This document shows positions 33,425 through 40,410 of a stretch of DNA of 49,495 nucleotides, in pieces. How positions within the stretch are numbered: the first letter of the stretch is position 1; the number at the start of each line of letters is the position of its first letter. Both the position numbers and the translations under genes were made by a program. The notes below the pieces were generated by a model, which saw nothing but the letters and a program-made list of their open reading frames with translations, was not told the origin of the DNA and ran no database searches. This DNA is from an uncultured Odoribacter sp. (GTDB taxonomy: Bacteria > Bacteroidota > Bacteroidia > Bacteroidales > Marinifilaceae), in assembly GCA_910589025.1 (NCBI GenBank), contig CAJURM010000020.1, positions 1-49,495 on the forward strand, in the 5' to 3' direction.

Positions 33425-34294
33425 TTACCAACCTCTTTCCGCATATTTATCTTCCAACATCTTGATCTCCAATCCGGACATTGGTTCGCCAAGATCTTCC
33501 GACAACTCGGCCAGTTTCAACGGGTCATTAAAATAAGTAACCGCCTGCACAATTGCTCTTGCCCGCTTGGCAGGATCTCCTGACTTAAAAATGCCCGAAC
33601 CGACAAATACCCCTTCCGATCCCAACTGCATCATTAAAGCTGCATCAGCAGGGGTAGCGATACCTCCTGCTGCAAAATTGACGACCGGTAATTTTCCGTT
33701 TTCATGCACATATTTAATCAATTCGTAGGGCGCTCCAAATTCTTTTGCCAAACTCATCAGCTCTTCGGCAGGTGCACTTTTCACCCGACGCATTTCGTCC
33801 GTAATCTGACGCATGTGGGTCACCGCTTCTACAACATTCCCCGTTCCGGCCTCCCCTTTCGTACGAATCATGGCAGCCCCTTCACCAATACGTCTCAATG
33901 CCTCACCCAAATTACGGGCACCACATACAAACGGAACTTTAAAAGCCGATTTTTCCACATGATATAGCTCATCAGCGGGAGTCAAGACCTCACTTTCATC
34001 AATAAAATCAATACCAATCGCTTCCAGAATCTGGGCTTCAACAAAATGACCGATACGTACCTTTGCCATGACAGGGATAGAGACAGCATTCTGTATCTCT
34101 TTTATCATGCGCGGATCAGACATACGCGCCACCCCTCCATCGCGGCGGATATCTGCCGGCACCCGCTCCAATGCCATAACAGCACAAGCCCCCGCCGCCT
34201 CGGCGATTTTTGCCTGTTCTGCGTTGGTCACATCCATAATCACCCCGCCTTTCAGCATCTGGGCCAGATTTTTGTTTAATTCATATTTTCCCAT
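33425..34294 (-). CDS. pdxS: PLP synthase, synthase subunit
   Basis: This 289-residue TIM-barrel enzyme makes PLP from ribose-5-phosphate, glyceraldehyde-3-phosphate and ammonia. Asp21 (GVIMDV), Lys78 (PVMAKVRIGHF, which forms the imine with ribose-5-phosphate) and the loop RTKGEAGTGNVVEA are all present. The phosphate-binding PVVNFAAGGIATPADAA region follows. Length is typical. A full consensus promoter lies 47 bases upstream. Confidence 0.97.
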   Translation of the reverse strand: MGKYELNKNLAQMLKGGVIMDVTNAEQAKIAEAAGACAVMALERVPADIRRDGGVARMSDPRMIKEIQNAVSIPVMAKVRIGHFVEAQILEAIGIDFIDESEVLTPADELYHVEKSAFKVPFVCGARNLGEALRRIGEGAAMIRTKGEAGTGNVVEAVTHMRQITDEMRRVKSAPAEELMSLAKEFGAPYELIKYVHENGKLPVVNFAAGGIATPADAALMMQLGSEGVFVGSGIFKSGDPAKRARAIVQAVTYFNDPLKLAELSEDLGEPMSGLEIKMLEDKYAERGW

Positions 34295-34340
34295 AATATC
34301 AGTGTTGTTAAAAATAATCCTTCCCCTCTTTCAAGCCACA

Positions 34341-34372
34341 CAAAACTATTAAAATCCGTTTAATTTATCAAA
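34341..34372 (-). promoter_or_regulatory. Promoter of pdxS(T)
   Basis: On the minus strand TTTG (34369-34372), 20 bases, then TAGTTTTG (34341-34348), matching TTTG-N19-21-TAnnTTTG. The leader is about 40 bases. Confidence 0.7.
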
Positions 34373-34382
34373 ATAAACAAAT

Positions 34383-34409
34383 AAAAAACGCGTGAGAAAA
34401 TTCCCACGC
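34383..34409 (-). terminator. Intrinsic terminator after galK
   Basis: gcgtgagaa (34390-34398) and ttcccacgc (34401-34409) pair with one mismatch; on the minus strand six T residues follow (34383-34388). It closes the galactose operon. Confidence 0.8.
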
Positions 34410-34433
34410 ATTTTATTTTCAGTGGCCGTTTTT

Positions 34434-35582
34434 TCAGCTTAATCTACGGGCACCATCGCTGATTTTTACCGGATATATTTTCGGTTCCTTGCCAAATTTA
34501 GCTTTAAACTTAGCAATCGCCGTTCCGATAAAATGATCGTATTTATCTTCCGGCACAATATTGATGGTACAACCACCAAAACCGCCGCCCATAATACGGG
34601 AACCGGTTACTCCACACTCTTTAGCCACATCGTTGAGGAAATCAAGTTCCACAGTACTTACTTCATATAATTTACTCATACCGTGGTGAGTCGCGTACAC
34701 ATTCTTACCCACTGTCTCGTAATCCCCTTTCTTCAATGCCTCACAGGTGTTGATCAGACGCTCATTTTCCTGAATAGCATAAGTGGCACGCATATAATCC
34801 TCCTCACTGATTTTTCCTTTCACCTCCTCCAGCATCTGCATATTCGCATCTCCCAGCAGTTTCACCTGAGGATGATTGACAGCAATAGCGGCTGCGGCTC
34901 TTTCGCAAGACTGGCGACGTTTGTTGTAGGGAGAATCCACCAATTCATGTTTGGTGACAGAATCCACCAATACCACTTTGTAGCCCTTGGGGGCAAAAGG
35001 CACATATTCATATTCCATCGTACTGCAATCCAAACGAATGAGATGACCTTCCTTTCCGAATACAGAGGCGAACTGGTCCATAATTCCACAGTTCACGCCA
35101 CAATAGTTATGCTCCGTTTTCTGCCCAATCAACACCAATTCTTTCTTATCAAAACCGCAATGATAAAGTTCATTCAAACCGAAACCGAACGTACTTTCCA
35201 AGGCAGCGGATGAAGACAATCCCGCACCTAAAGGTACATCCCCGGAAAATACGGTATCAAAGCCTTTTATCTCCCCCCCCCGTTTCTGCATCTCACGGCA
35301 AACACCAAAAATATAGCAAGCCCACGAAACTTTCGGTTTATCTTCTTCGCGTAAACCGAATTCGGCGTAATCGTCCAAATCTACAGAATAAGCACGTACT
35401 TGGTCGGTTCCGTTGGGTTTGATTTCAGCCAAAATACCTTTATCAATCGCACCGGGCAACACGCATCCGCCATTATAATCCGTATGCTCTCCTATCAGAT
35501 TCACACGTCCCGGAGAAAAATATAATACTCCCTCCGTTCCGAATTTTTCTTTGAATTTATTTCTTACAATCGAAGTATCCAT
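34434..35582 (-). CDS. galK: Galactokinase
   Basis: This 382-residue GHMP kinase converts galactose to galactose-1-phosphate. The signature GRVNLIGEHTDYNGG (25-39), the ATP-binding motif PLGAGLSSSAALE, and the C-terminal GGGFGGCTINIV are all present. It is the last gene of the galM-transporter-galK operon, 32 bases after the transporter. No galT is adjacent, so the next Leloir step is encoded elsewhere. Confidence 0.97.
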   Translation of the reverse strand: MDTSIVRNKFKEKFGTEGVLYFSPGRVNLIGEHTDYNGGCVLPGAIDKGILAEIKPNGTDQVRAYSVDLDDYAEFGLREEDKPKVSWACYIFGVCREMQKRGGEIKGFDTVFSGDVPLGAGLSSSAALESTFGFGLNELYHCGFDKKELVLIGQKTEHNYCGVNCGIMDQFASVFGKEGHLIRLDCSTMEYEYVPFAPKGYKVVLVDSVTKHELVDSPYNKRRQSCERAAAAIAVNHPQVKLLGDANMQMLEEVKGKISEEDYMRATYAIQENERLINTCEALKKGDYETVGKNVYATHHGMSKLYEVSTVELDFLNDVAKECGVTGSRIMGGGFGGCTINIVPEDKYDHFIGTAIAKFKAKFGKEPKIYPVKISDGARRLS

Positions 35583-35614
35583 GATTTTATATCTTATATA
35601 ATTTCAAAATATCC

Positions 35615-36913
35615 TTATTCTACCGGAATATCCTTATTCACATTCTTAGAACCTACAAGAGCATAGAACAGAATGTAAGCAGCACAGAAAAGTACTACTA
35701 CATAACTTGTAAGATAAGAACCCGTAAGGTCGGCAACCCAGGCCTGGATAGCCTGCATAACGGCACAACCGAATACCATCGTCATAAAGGCTCCCGAAGC
35801 AATGGAGGTATATTTACCCAAGCCTTCAACCGCCATATTAAAGATTGCTCCCCACATCACGGAAGTGCAAAGACCTACCAACAAAAAGGCAAAAATGCTG
35901 ACGGGCACTTCCTGCCAGATCATTTCCACATTTCCCCAATCTACCCCCGGAACGCTAACCAATATATCCTGCGGAGTGAACATACCAAAAGCAACCAATA
36001 CCAAAGTGGCAATAGAAACGGTCGTAATCATCAGACGACTGGAAACCTTACCCCCGATAGAAGCGCCAACAAAACGACCGATAAGCATCATAAACCAATA
36101 CACAGCAACAATGCAACCTGCTGTACCAGCTCCAATACCCAAACCGGGAGTCGCATCTGTCGGTGCAGCCACCAGATACTGCTGAACGAAATTCGGAACA
36201 CCTACTTCCACTCCCATATACAGAAAAATAGCTAAAATTCCCAGATTAAAATGACGGAAAGAAAATGCACTGTATTTATCTTTCTCGGCTTTTTTAACTT
36301 CTACCTGCTGTTCAGGTTCATCTATTTTTGTAAAAAGAATAACAACAAAAGCTACAATAAAAATACCCAAAGCGATGAACAGAGCCGGCGTAGCATCAGC
36401 AATCTTTGCTTTGGCTGCCTCACCGATAAGAGCACCCATCAAAATGTAGCAGGCAACTGCTGCTGTTGAGTTAAATACCCCACCCGTCTGAATGAGCTGA
36501 TTTCCCTTTTTACCACCACCGCCTAAAATATTAAGCATCGGATTCACCACCGTATTCAACATACACATACAGCAACCGGCAATAAATGCCCCCACTAAAT
36601 AAAGACCGAAACCGCCAATGCTTTCCCAACCGCTCATATACTGAACGAAAATACCGACAATACCGACCAAAAGGGCCACAAGAGCCGTTTTTTTATAACC
36701 TATTCTTTTCAGCAATATACCGGAAGGAATACCCATCAAAAGATAAGCTATAAAGTTTCCGTAATTACCAATCTGGGCAAGTACATTAGACGCACCAAAC
36801 TGATTTTTTACAATGACAGCCATCGGTGTACAAAGGTTTGTTACGAAGGCAATCATGGCGAAGAGCGCAATCATTACAATAATGGCTCCCCATTGCTTTT
36901 GTTTCTGACTCAT
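35615..36913 (-). CDS. Sugar/H+ MFS symporter, FHS (GluP/FucP) family, probable galactose transporter
   Basis: This is a 432-residue twelve-segment permease. The N-terminus MIAFVTNLCTPMAVIVK, the block LLMGIPSGILLKRIGYKKTAL and FIAGCCMCMLNTVVNPMLN are typical of the fucose-galactose-glucose:H+ symporter family. Placed between galM and galK, with 32- and 27-base gaps, it most likely imports galactose and/or glucose. Confidence 0.9.
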   Translation of the reverse strand: MSQKQKQWGAIIVMIALFAMIAFVTNLCTPMAVIVKNQFGASNVLAQIGNYGNFIAYLLMGIPSGILLKRIGYKKTALVALLVGIVGIFVQYMSGWESIGGFGLYLVGAFIAGCCMCMLNTVVNPMLNILGGGGKKGNQLIQTGGVFNSTAAVACYILMGALIGEAAKAKIADATPALFIALGIFIVAFVVILFTKIDEPEQQVEVKKAEKDKYSAFSFRHFNLGILAIFLYMGVEVGVPNFVQQYLVAAPTDATPGLGIGAGTAGCIVAVYWFMMLIGRFVGASIGGKVSSRLMITTVSIATLVLVAFGMFTPQDILVSVPGVDWGNVEMIWQEVPVSIFAFLLVGLCTSVMWGAIFNMAVEGLGKYTSIASGAFMTMVFGCAVMQAIQAWVADLTGSYLTSYVVVLFCAAYILFYALVGSKNVNKDIPVE

Positions 36914-36940
36914 ATTTTAAATTAATTTATAAATGAAAAA

Positions 36941-38035
36941 TTATTTTTCCACACCAAATTTATAGATACATTTCTGGACATAAAGCTCATCCGGATACAA
37001 CACGACCGTTGGAAAATGAGGTTTATTGGGACTATCCGGAAAATGTTGGGTTTCCAAACAAACGGCACTCCGCTCAGGATAAGTTGCACCATATTTTCCT
37101 TCAAAACCGCCCAACCAATTGCCAGTGTACAACTGTACTCCCGGTTCAGTTGTATAAACTTCCAGTGTACGACCGCTTTCTGGTTCCACCACTTTAGCTG
37201 CAAAAGACAACTCTCCGGCTTCCTTCTTATTCAGCACATAACAATGGTCGTAACCTTTTCCGAAAACCAACTGTTCAAAATTGCTGTCAATACGTTCACC
37301 AATAGTATGAGGCGTACGGAAATCCATCGGAGTACCCTCCACCGGAGCAATTTCGCCGGTAGGAATAGAAACCTCATCCATCGGGGTATAATAATCAGCA
37401 TGAATTGTCAATATGTTTCCACACACTGTCGAGGTTGGCTTGGCATTACCAGCCAAATTAAAAAATGAATGCTGCGTAAGGTTAATAATAGTGGTCTTAT
37501 CAGTTGCTGCCTGATAAGAAATCTCCAAAGCATTATCATTATTCAGGTGGTAAACCACCTCTACCGATAAGTTCCCAGGAAAACCTTCCTCTCCATCCAC
37601 CGAAAGATAATTCAGCTTTAACGTCTGAGCATTCAGTTGTTCCGCATCCCATACCACGGCATTAAAACCAGTCAATCCGCCATGAAGCGTATTCGGTCCG
37701 TTATTAACAGCCAGCGTATATTCCTTTCCTTCCAAGGTGAACTTGCCACCGGCAATGCGGTTTCCGTAACGCCCGATCAAAGCTCCCAAATAAGGTTCAG
37801 GTGTATGCAAATAATCCTGTATCGAACTGTGTCCTAACACTACATCGGCATATTTTCCCTGCCTGTCCGGTACCATCACTGCAACAATAAAACCGCCATA
37901 ATTCGTTACGGCAATCTCCACTCCATTCTTATTTTTCAAGATGAACAGATCCGTTTCCTTTCCGTTCAACTCCATCTGAAAATCTTTACGCTTCAGAGCA
38001 ATCCGACTCTCACAGCAACTCTTTTCGTTTGTCAT
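36941..38035 (-). CDS. galM: Aldose 1-epimerase (mutarotase)
   Basis: This 364-residue enzyme interconverts alpha and beta anomers of galactose/glucose. Family motifs are VTNYGGFIVAVMVPD, GRYGNRIAGGKF, the catalytic-His segment LTQHSFFNLAG and the catalytic-Glu segment CLETQHFPDSPNKP. No signal peptide is evident; the N-terminal about 20 residues (with two adjacent Cys) precede the domain. It is first in the gal operon, with a consensus promoter about 105 bases upstream. Confidence 0.95.
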   Translation of the reverse strand: MTNEKSCCESRIALKRKDFQMELNGKETDLFILKNKNGVEIAVTNYGGFIVAVMVPDRQGKYADVVLGHSSIQDYLHTPEPYLGALIGRYGNRIAGGKFTLEGKEYTLAVNNGPNTLHGGLTGFNAVVWDAEQLNAQTLKLNYLSVDGEEGFPGNLSVEVVYHLNNDNALEISYQAATDKTTIINLTQHSFFNLAGNAKPTSTVCGNILTIHADYYTPMDEVSIPTGEIAPVEGTPMDFRTPHTIGERIDSNFEQLVFGKGYDHCYVLNKKEAGELSFAAKVVEPESGRTLEVYTTEPGVQLYTGNWLGGFEGKYGATYPERSAVCLETQHFPDSPNKPHFPTVVLYPDELYVQKCIYKFGVEK

Positions 38036-38138
38036 GTATTTCGTATTTTAATTTTGCAATCGATTTCCGACATCCATAAGTACTTCCACAATCGTTTGAT
38101 TCAAGGTCGCACTCTTATCACAGTCTTATATATTACAA

Positions 38139-38169
38139 CAAAAGTAAACGGATTTTCAAAAAAATCAAA
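38139..38169 (-). promoter_or_regulatory. Promoter of the galM-transporter-galK operon
   Basis: On the minus strand TTTG (38166-38169), 19 bases, then TACTTTTG (38139-38146): a full consensus. It leaves a leader of about 97 bases before galM, long enough for regulation, though I see no known motif in it. Confidence 0.78.
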
Positions 38170-38200
38170 AAAATAAAGGAAAGAACAGGAATAACAATAT

Positions 38201-38231
38201 AAAAAGAAGTCCGGGAATATAGACCCGAACT
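38201..38231 (-). terminator. Intrinsic terminator after the sigma factor gene
   Basis: agtccggg (38208-38215) and cccgaact (38224-38231) pair with one G-T pair; on the minus strand the stem is followed by TTCTTTTT. It lies 46 bases past the sigma gene stop. Confidence 0.65.
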
Positions 38232-38276
38232 TTCATATTTTCAGAAGAAATGATATAAAACAAACGTTTCTTTGTG

Positions 38277-39146
38277 TCAGAGGTAGGTTTTCAAACGTTT
38301 AATACCACTCATATCTTTCAATTTACGAATTGATTTATTTTTTACCTGACGAACTCTTTCACTGGTCAATCCAAGACTTACTCCTATTTCTTCCAACGAC
38401 ATGGGGGAATATCCATGCAAACCATAATACATATTCAAGATCGTTGCCTCTCTCTCTGAAAGTACGGAAAGGGATCGTTCAATATCTTTCTTTAAAGAAT
38501 CACTGTTCAATGCACTTTCCGGCAACCCTATTGCATTGTCCGTCGGGACATAAAGATCATGCATAGACAAGGATTCCTCCTCATTATTCAGAGGAGCATC
38601 CATGGAAATCGGTTTCACTGCAATTTTCATGTTCTCTCTGACATCTTCCAGAGGAACATCCATTTTTTCAGCAATCTCTTCTGCTGTCGGTTCCCTTTGA
38701 TACTCCTGCTCTAACTCGATGTAACATCGGTTCACCTTATTCATTGTACTGATTTTATTCAGAGGCAACCGAATCAGGCGAGCATTTTCCGCAATGGCCT
38801 GAAGAATGGACTGCCGAATCCACCATACAGCATAAGAAATAAATTTAAAACCTTTGGTTTCATCAAAACCTTCCGCAGCCTTCAGCAAGCCCAGATTTCC
38901 TTCGTTAATCAAATCTCCCAATGTCAAACCATGATTCTGATATTGTTTGGCAACCGATACCACAAAACGAAGATTTCCCAATATCAACCTTTCTTTGGCG
39001 AAAGAATCACCCTTCTTCATTTTCTTGGCTAAACTTGCCTCCTCATCGGGAGACAAAACACGTATCTTACTTATCTCTTGGAGATATTTTTCCATGGAGT
39101 AGGAATCCCTACCAGTGATTTGCTTTGTTATTTTTATTTGTCTCAT
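38277..39146 (-). CDS. rpoD: Primary sigma factor, RpoD-type (short form)
   Basis: This is a 289-residue sigma-70 protein without region 1.1, the form found in Bacteroidota (sigma-ABfr). Region 1.2 is YLQEISKIRVLSPDEEASLA; region 2 contains GDLINEGNLGLLKAAEGFD and the -10 recognition helix AVWWIRQSILQAIAENARLI. Region 3 starts at LPLNKISTMNKV, and region 4.2 is SLEEIGVSLGLTSERVRQV. It is likely the factor that reads the TTTG/TAnnTTTG promoters in this window. It is divergent from rpmH. Confidence 0.94.
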   Translation of the reverse strand: MRQIKITKQITGRDSYSMEKYLQEISKIRVLSPDEEASLAKKMKKGDSFAKERLILGNLRFVVSVAKQYQNHGLTLGDLINEGNLGLLKAAEGFDETKGFKFISYAVWWIRQSILQAIAENARLIRLPLNKISTMNKVNRCYIELEQEYQREPTAEEIAEKMDVPLEDVRENMKIAVKPISMDAPLNNEEESLSMHDLYVPTDNAIGLPESALNSDSLKKDIERSLSVLSEREATILNMYYGLHGYSPMSLEEIGVSLGLTSERVRQVKNKSIRKLKDMSGIKRLKTYL

Positions 39147-39317
39147 AAAAGAAATTTCTATAAAGGTACAAAATTTATATAAAAAATCAAAATCTATATC
39201 TCATTATTATGAATTATCTTGTTAGCCTCATATACGTTTTTAGTTAAAAAAAGTTGGCCCCTAAAAAAAGAGCACCCGGCAGAAAGAAATTTACCTACGG
39301 AAAAAAGAGTAATTCTC

Positions 39318-39348
39318 TTTGGAGGAATTAAAAAAATATCTACTTTTG
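39318..39348 (+). promoter_or_regulatory. Promoter of rpmH
   Basis: TTTG (39318-39321), 19 bases, then TACTTTTG (39341-39348): a full consensus, giving a leader of about 37 bases. Confidence 0.82.
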
Positions 39349-39391
39349 CAATCCGAAGTTTGAAAAAAAATAATATCAAAAAATAAGTGCA

Positions 39392-39550
39392 ATGAAACGT
39401 ACATTTCAACCATCAAACAGAAAAAAAAGAAACAAACACGGTTTCAGAGAAAGAATGTCTACAGCCAGCGGTAGAGCAGTTCTTGCAAAAAGAAGAGCAA
39501 AAGGCAGAAAGAGATTGACTGTATCAGACGATCACAGACATAAAGCATAA
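39392..39550 (+). CDS. rpmH: 50S ribosomal protein L34
   Basis: This is a 52-residue, very basic protein: MKRTFQPSNRKKRNKHGFR, then RMSTASGRAVLAKRRAKGRK, ending DDHRHKA. It is an unmistakable L34, part of the large ribosomal subunit. It has a consensus promoter and an intrinsic terminator, so it is monocistronic here; the usual rnpA neighbour is absent. Confidence 0.97.
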   Translation: MKRTFQPSNRKKRNKHGFRERMSTASGRAVLAKRRAKGRKRLTVSDDHRHKA

Positions 39551-39567
39551 TCTTCTAAAAGATATGA

Positions 39568-39596
39568 AGCTGCTCCCGGGCAGCTTTTTTCTTTTT
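39568..39596 (+). terminator. Intrinsic terminator after rpmH
   Basis: agctgc (39568-39573) and gcagct (39580-39585) with an internal tcccgg, followed by TTTTTCTTTTT. Confidence 0.85.
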
Positions 39597-39630
39597 AGCC
39601 ATTACTTTTTTATTCATGGGGAAAAAGATT

Positions 39631-39638
39631 TAATTTTG
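39631..39638 (+). promoter_or_regulatory. Candidate promoter (-7) of the split HEAT-like gene
   Basis: TAATTTTG matches TAnnTTTG, with TTTT 19 bases upstream (39608-39611). Transcription would start about 14 bases before the ATG at 39659. Confidence 0.42.
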
Positions 39639-39658
39639 TAATATCAATTTCAACTGAA

Positions 39659-39898
39659 ATGGATAAAAAGATTGAAAAAAACTGGCAAACCATCCCCGCA
39701 TTTCTTTCATGTGCAGGAAATAATCTGAATATTCTGGAGGAAGAAGTTGACCTATCACTACAAAAAGAATACTTTGAGATTATCCGCGAATTAAGTTCCA
39801 AACCGCAAAAGTATAAACAACTCTGCTCGCAATATCTGGAAGAAATCAATAATCTTTTTGATGAATCCATTGATAATGAAGTAAAAAAAGAATGTTAG
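39659..39898 (+). CDS. N-terminal half of a HEAT-like protein (hypothetical)
   Basis: This is a 79-residue acidic helical protein that I do not recognise on its own. It ends in a helix (EEINNLFDESIDNEVKKEC) whose second half appears to be supplied by the next frame. Its last codons are GTA AAA AAA GAA TGT TAG: an in-phase A-AAA-AAA heptamer at 39883-39889. A -1 slip there would read straight into the downstream 167-residue frame. It overlaps that frame by 7 bases (ATG at 39892). Either a programmed or accidental frameshift, or simple coupling, could explain it. Confidence 0.65.
   Translation: MDKKIEKNWQTIPAFLSCAGNNLNILEEEVDLSLQKEYFEIIRELSSKPQKYKQLCSQYLEEINNLFDESIDNEVKKEC
39883..39889 (+). 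other. A7 slippery heptamer (candidate -1 frameshift site)
   Basis: A AAA AAA in the zero frame of the upstream ORF, nine bases before its TAG. A -1 slip gives ...NEVKK then RMLVVLARIDD and a 245-residue product. No clear downstream stem or upstream Shine-Dalgarno stimulator is visible. Confidence 0.45.
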
Positions 39899-40395
39899 TC
39901 GTATTGGCCAGAATTGACGATATTTCAGTTTACCGGGCTATTGAATCTCTTTCCAAGACTGACTCTCCGTTAAAAAAATGGGCTGTCATTGCACTCCAGC
40001 AATCCCGCATGCTAATACAATCAACCTTAATGGATACTCCGGGCATCTTCATTTCAACCGGACTAGGCGGACAAAACGGCATGTTAAGATATTTCTGTGT
40101 CTTTCTCTACCGCAACCCGGGAACTCTGCTGGAATTTCAGCACCAAATCATCTGTAACGAAATAACTGTGGCGCTGAAACCCTATAAAGGAATTCTGGAA
40201 CAGATTGACTTTTTTGAAGACTATTGTACCCTGCACCTACTCTTTCCGTTAAACGCAGACCTCAAATCTATATTTGAAAAAACCATTGACGAATGTAACC
40301 TCTACGGGAATTTTCTACAGAGAAACATGATCATTACCAACGTAAAAAAATTATCGGAAGAAGAAATAAAAAGCATATTGCAAAAAAAGAAATGA
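39892..40395 (+). CDS. C-terminal part of the HEAT-like protein (hypothetical)
   Basis: This is a 167-residue protein. Its first residues, MLVVLARIDDISVYRAIESL then SPLKKWAVIALQQSRML, look like the middle of a HEAT repeat rather than a natural N-terminus. A conserved-looking segment, GIFISTGLGGQNGMLRYF, follows, and it ends with NMIITNVKKLSEEEIKSIL. No signal peptide or enzyme motif is seen. With the preceding 79-residue frame it would make one protein of about 245 residues. The function is unknown. Confidence 0.7.
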   Translation: MLVVLARIDDISVYRAIESLSKTDSPLKKWAVIALQQSRMLIQSTLMDTPGIFISTGLGGQNGMLRYFCVFLYRNPGTLLEFQHQIICNEITVALKPYKGILEQIDFFEDYCTLHLLFPLNADLKSIFEKTIDECNLYGNFLQRNMIITNVKKLSEEEIKSILQKKK

Positions 40396-40410
40396 CCCCC
40401 ACTTCCTGAA

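Noticed and set aside
34683..35213. 176-residue plus-strand frame opposite galK
   Set aside because: galK is certain on the other strand and this frame has no recognisable domain or start context.
34434..38035. Reading the gal operon as including galT through the DUF4922 resemblance
   Set aside because: DUF4922 is in a different operon 15 kb away and differs from GalT outside the short motifs.
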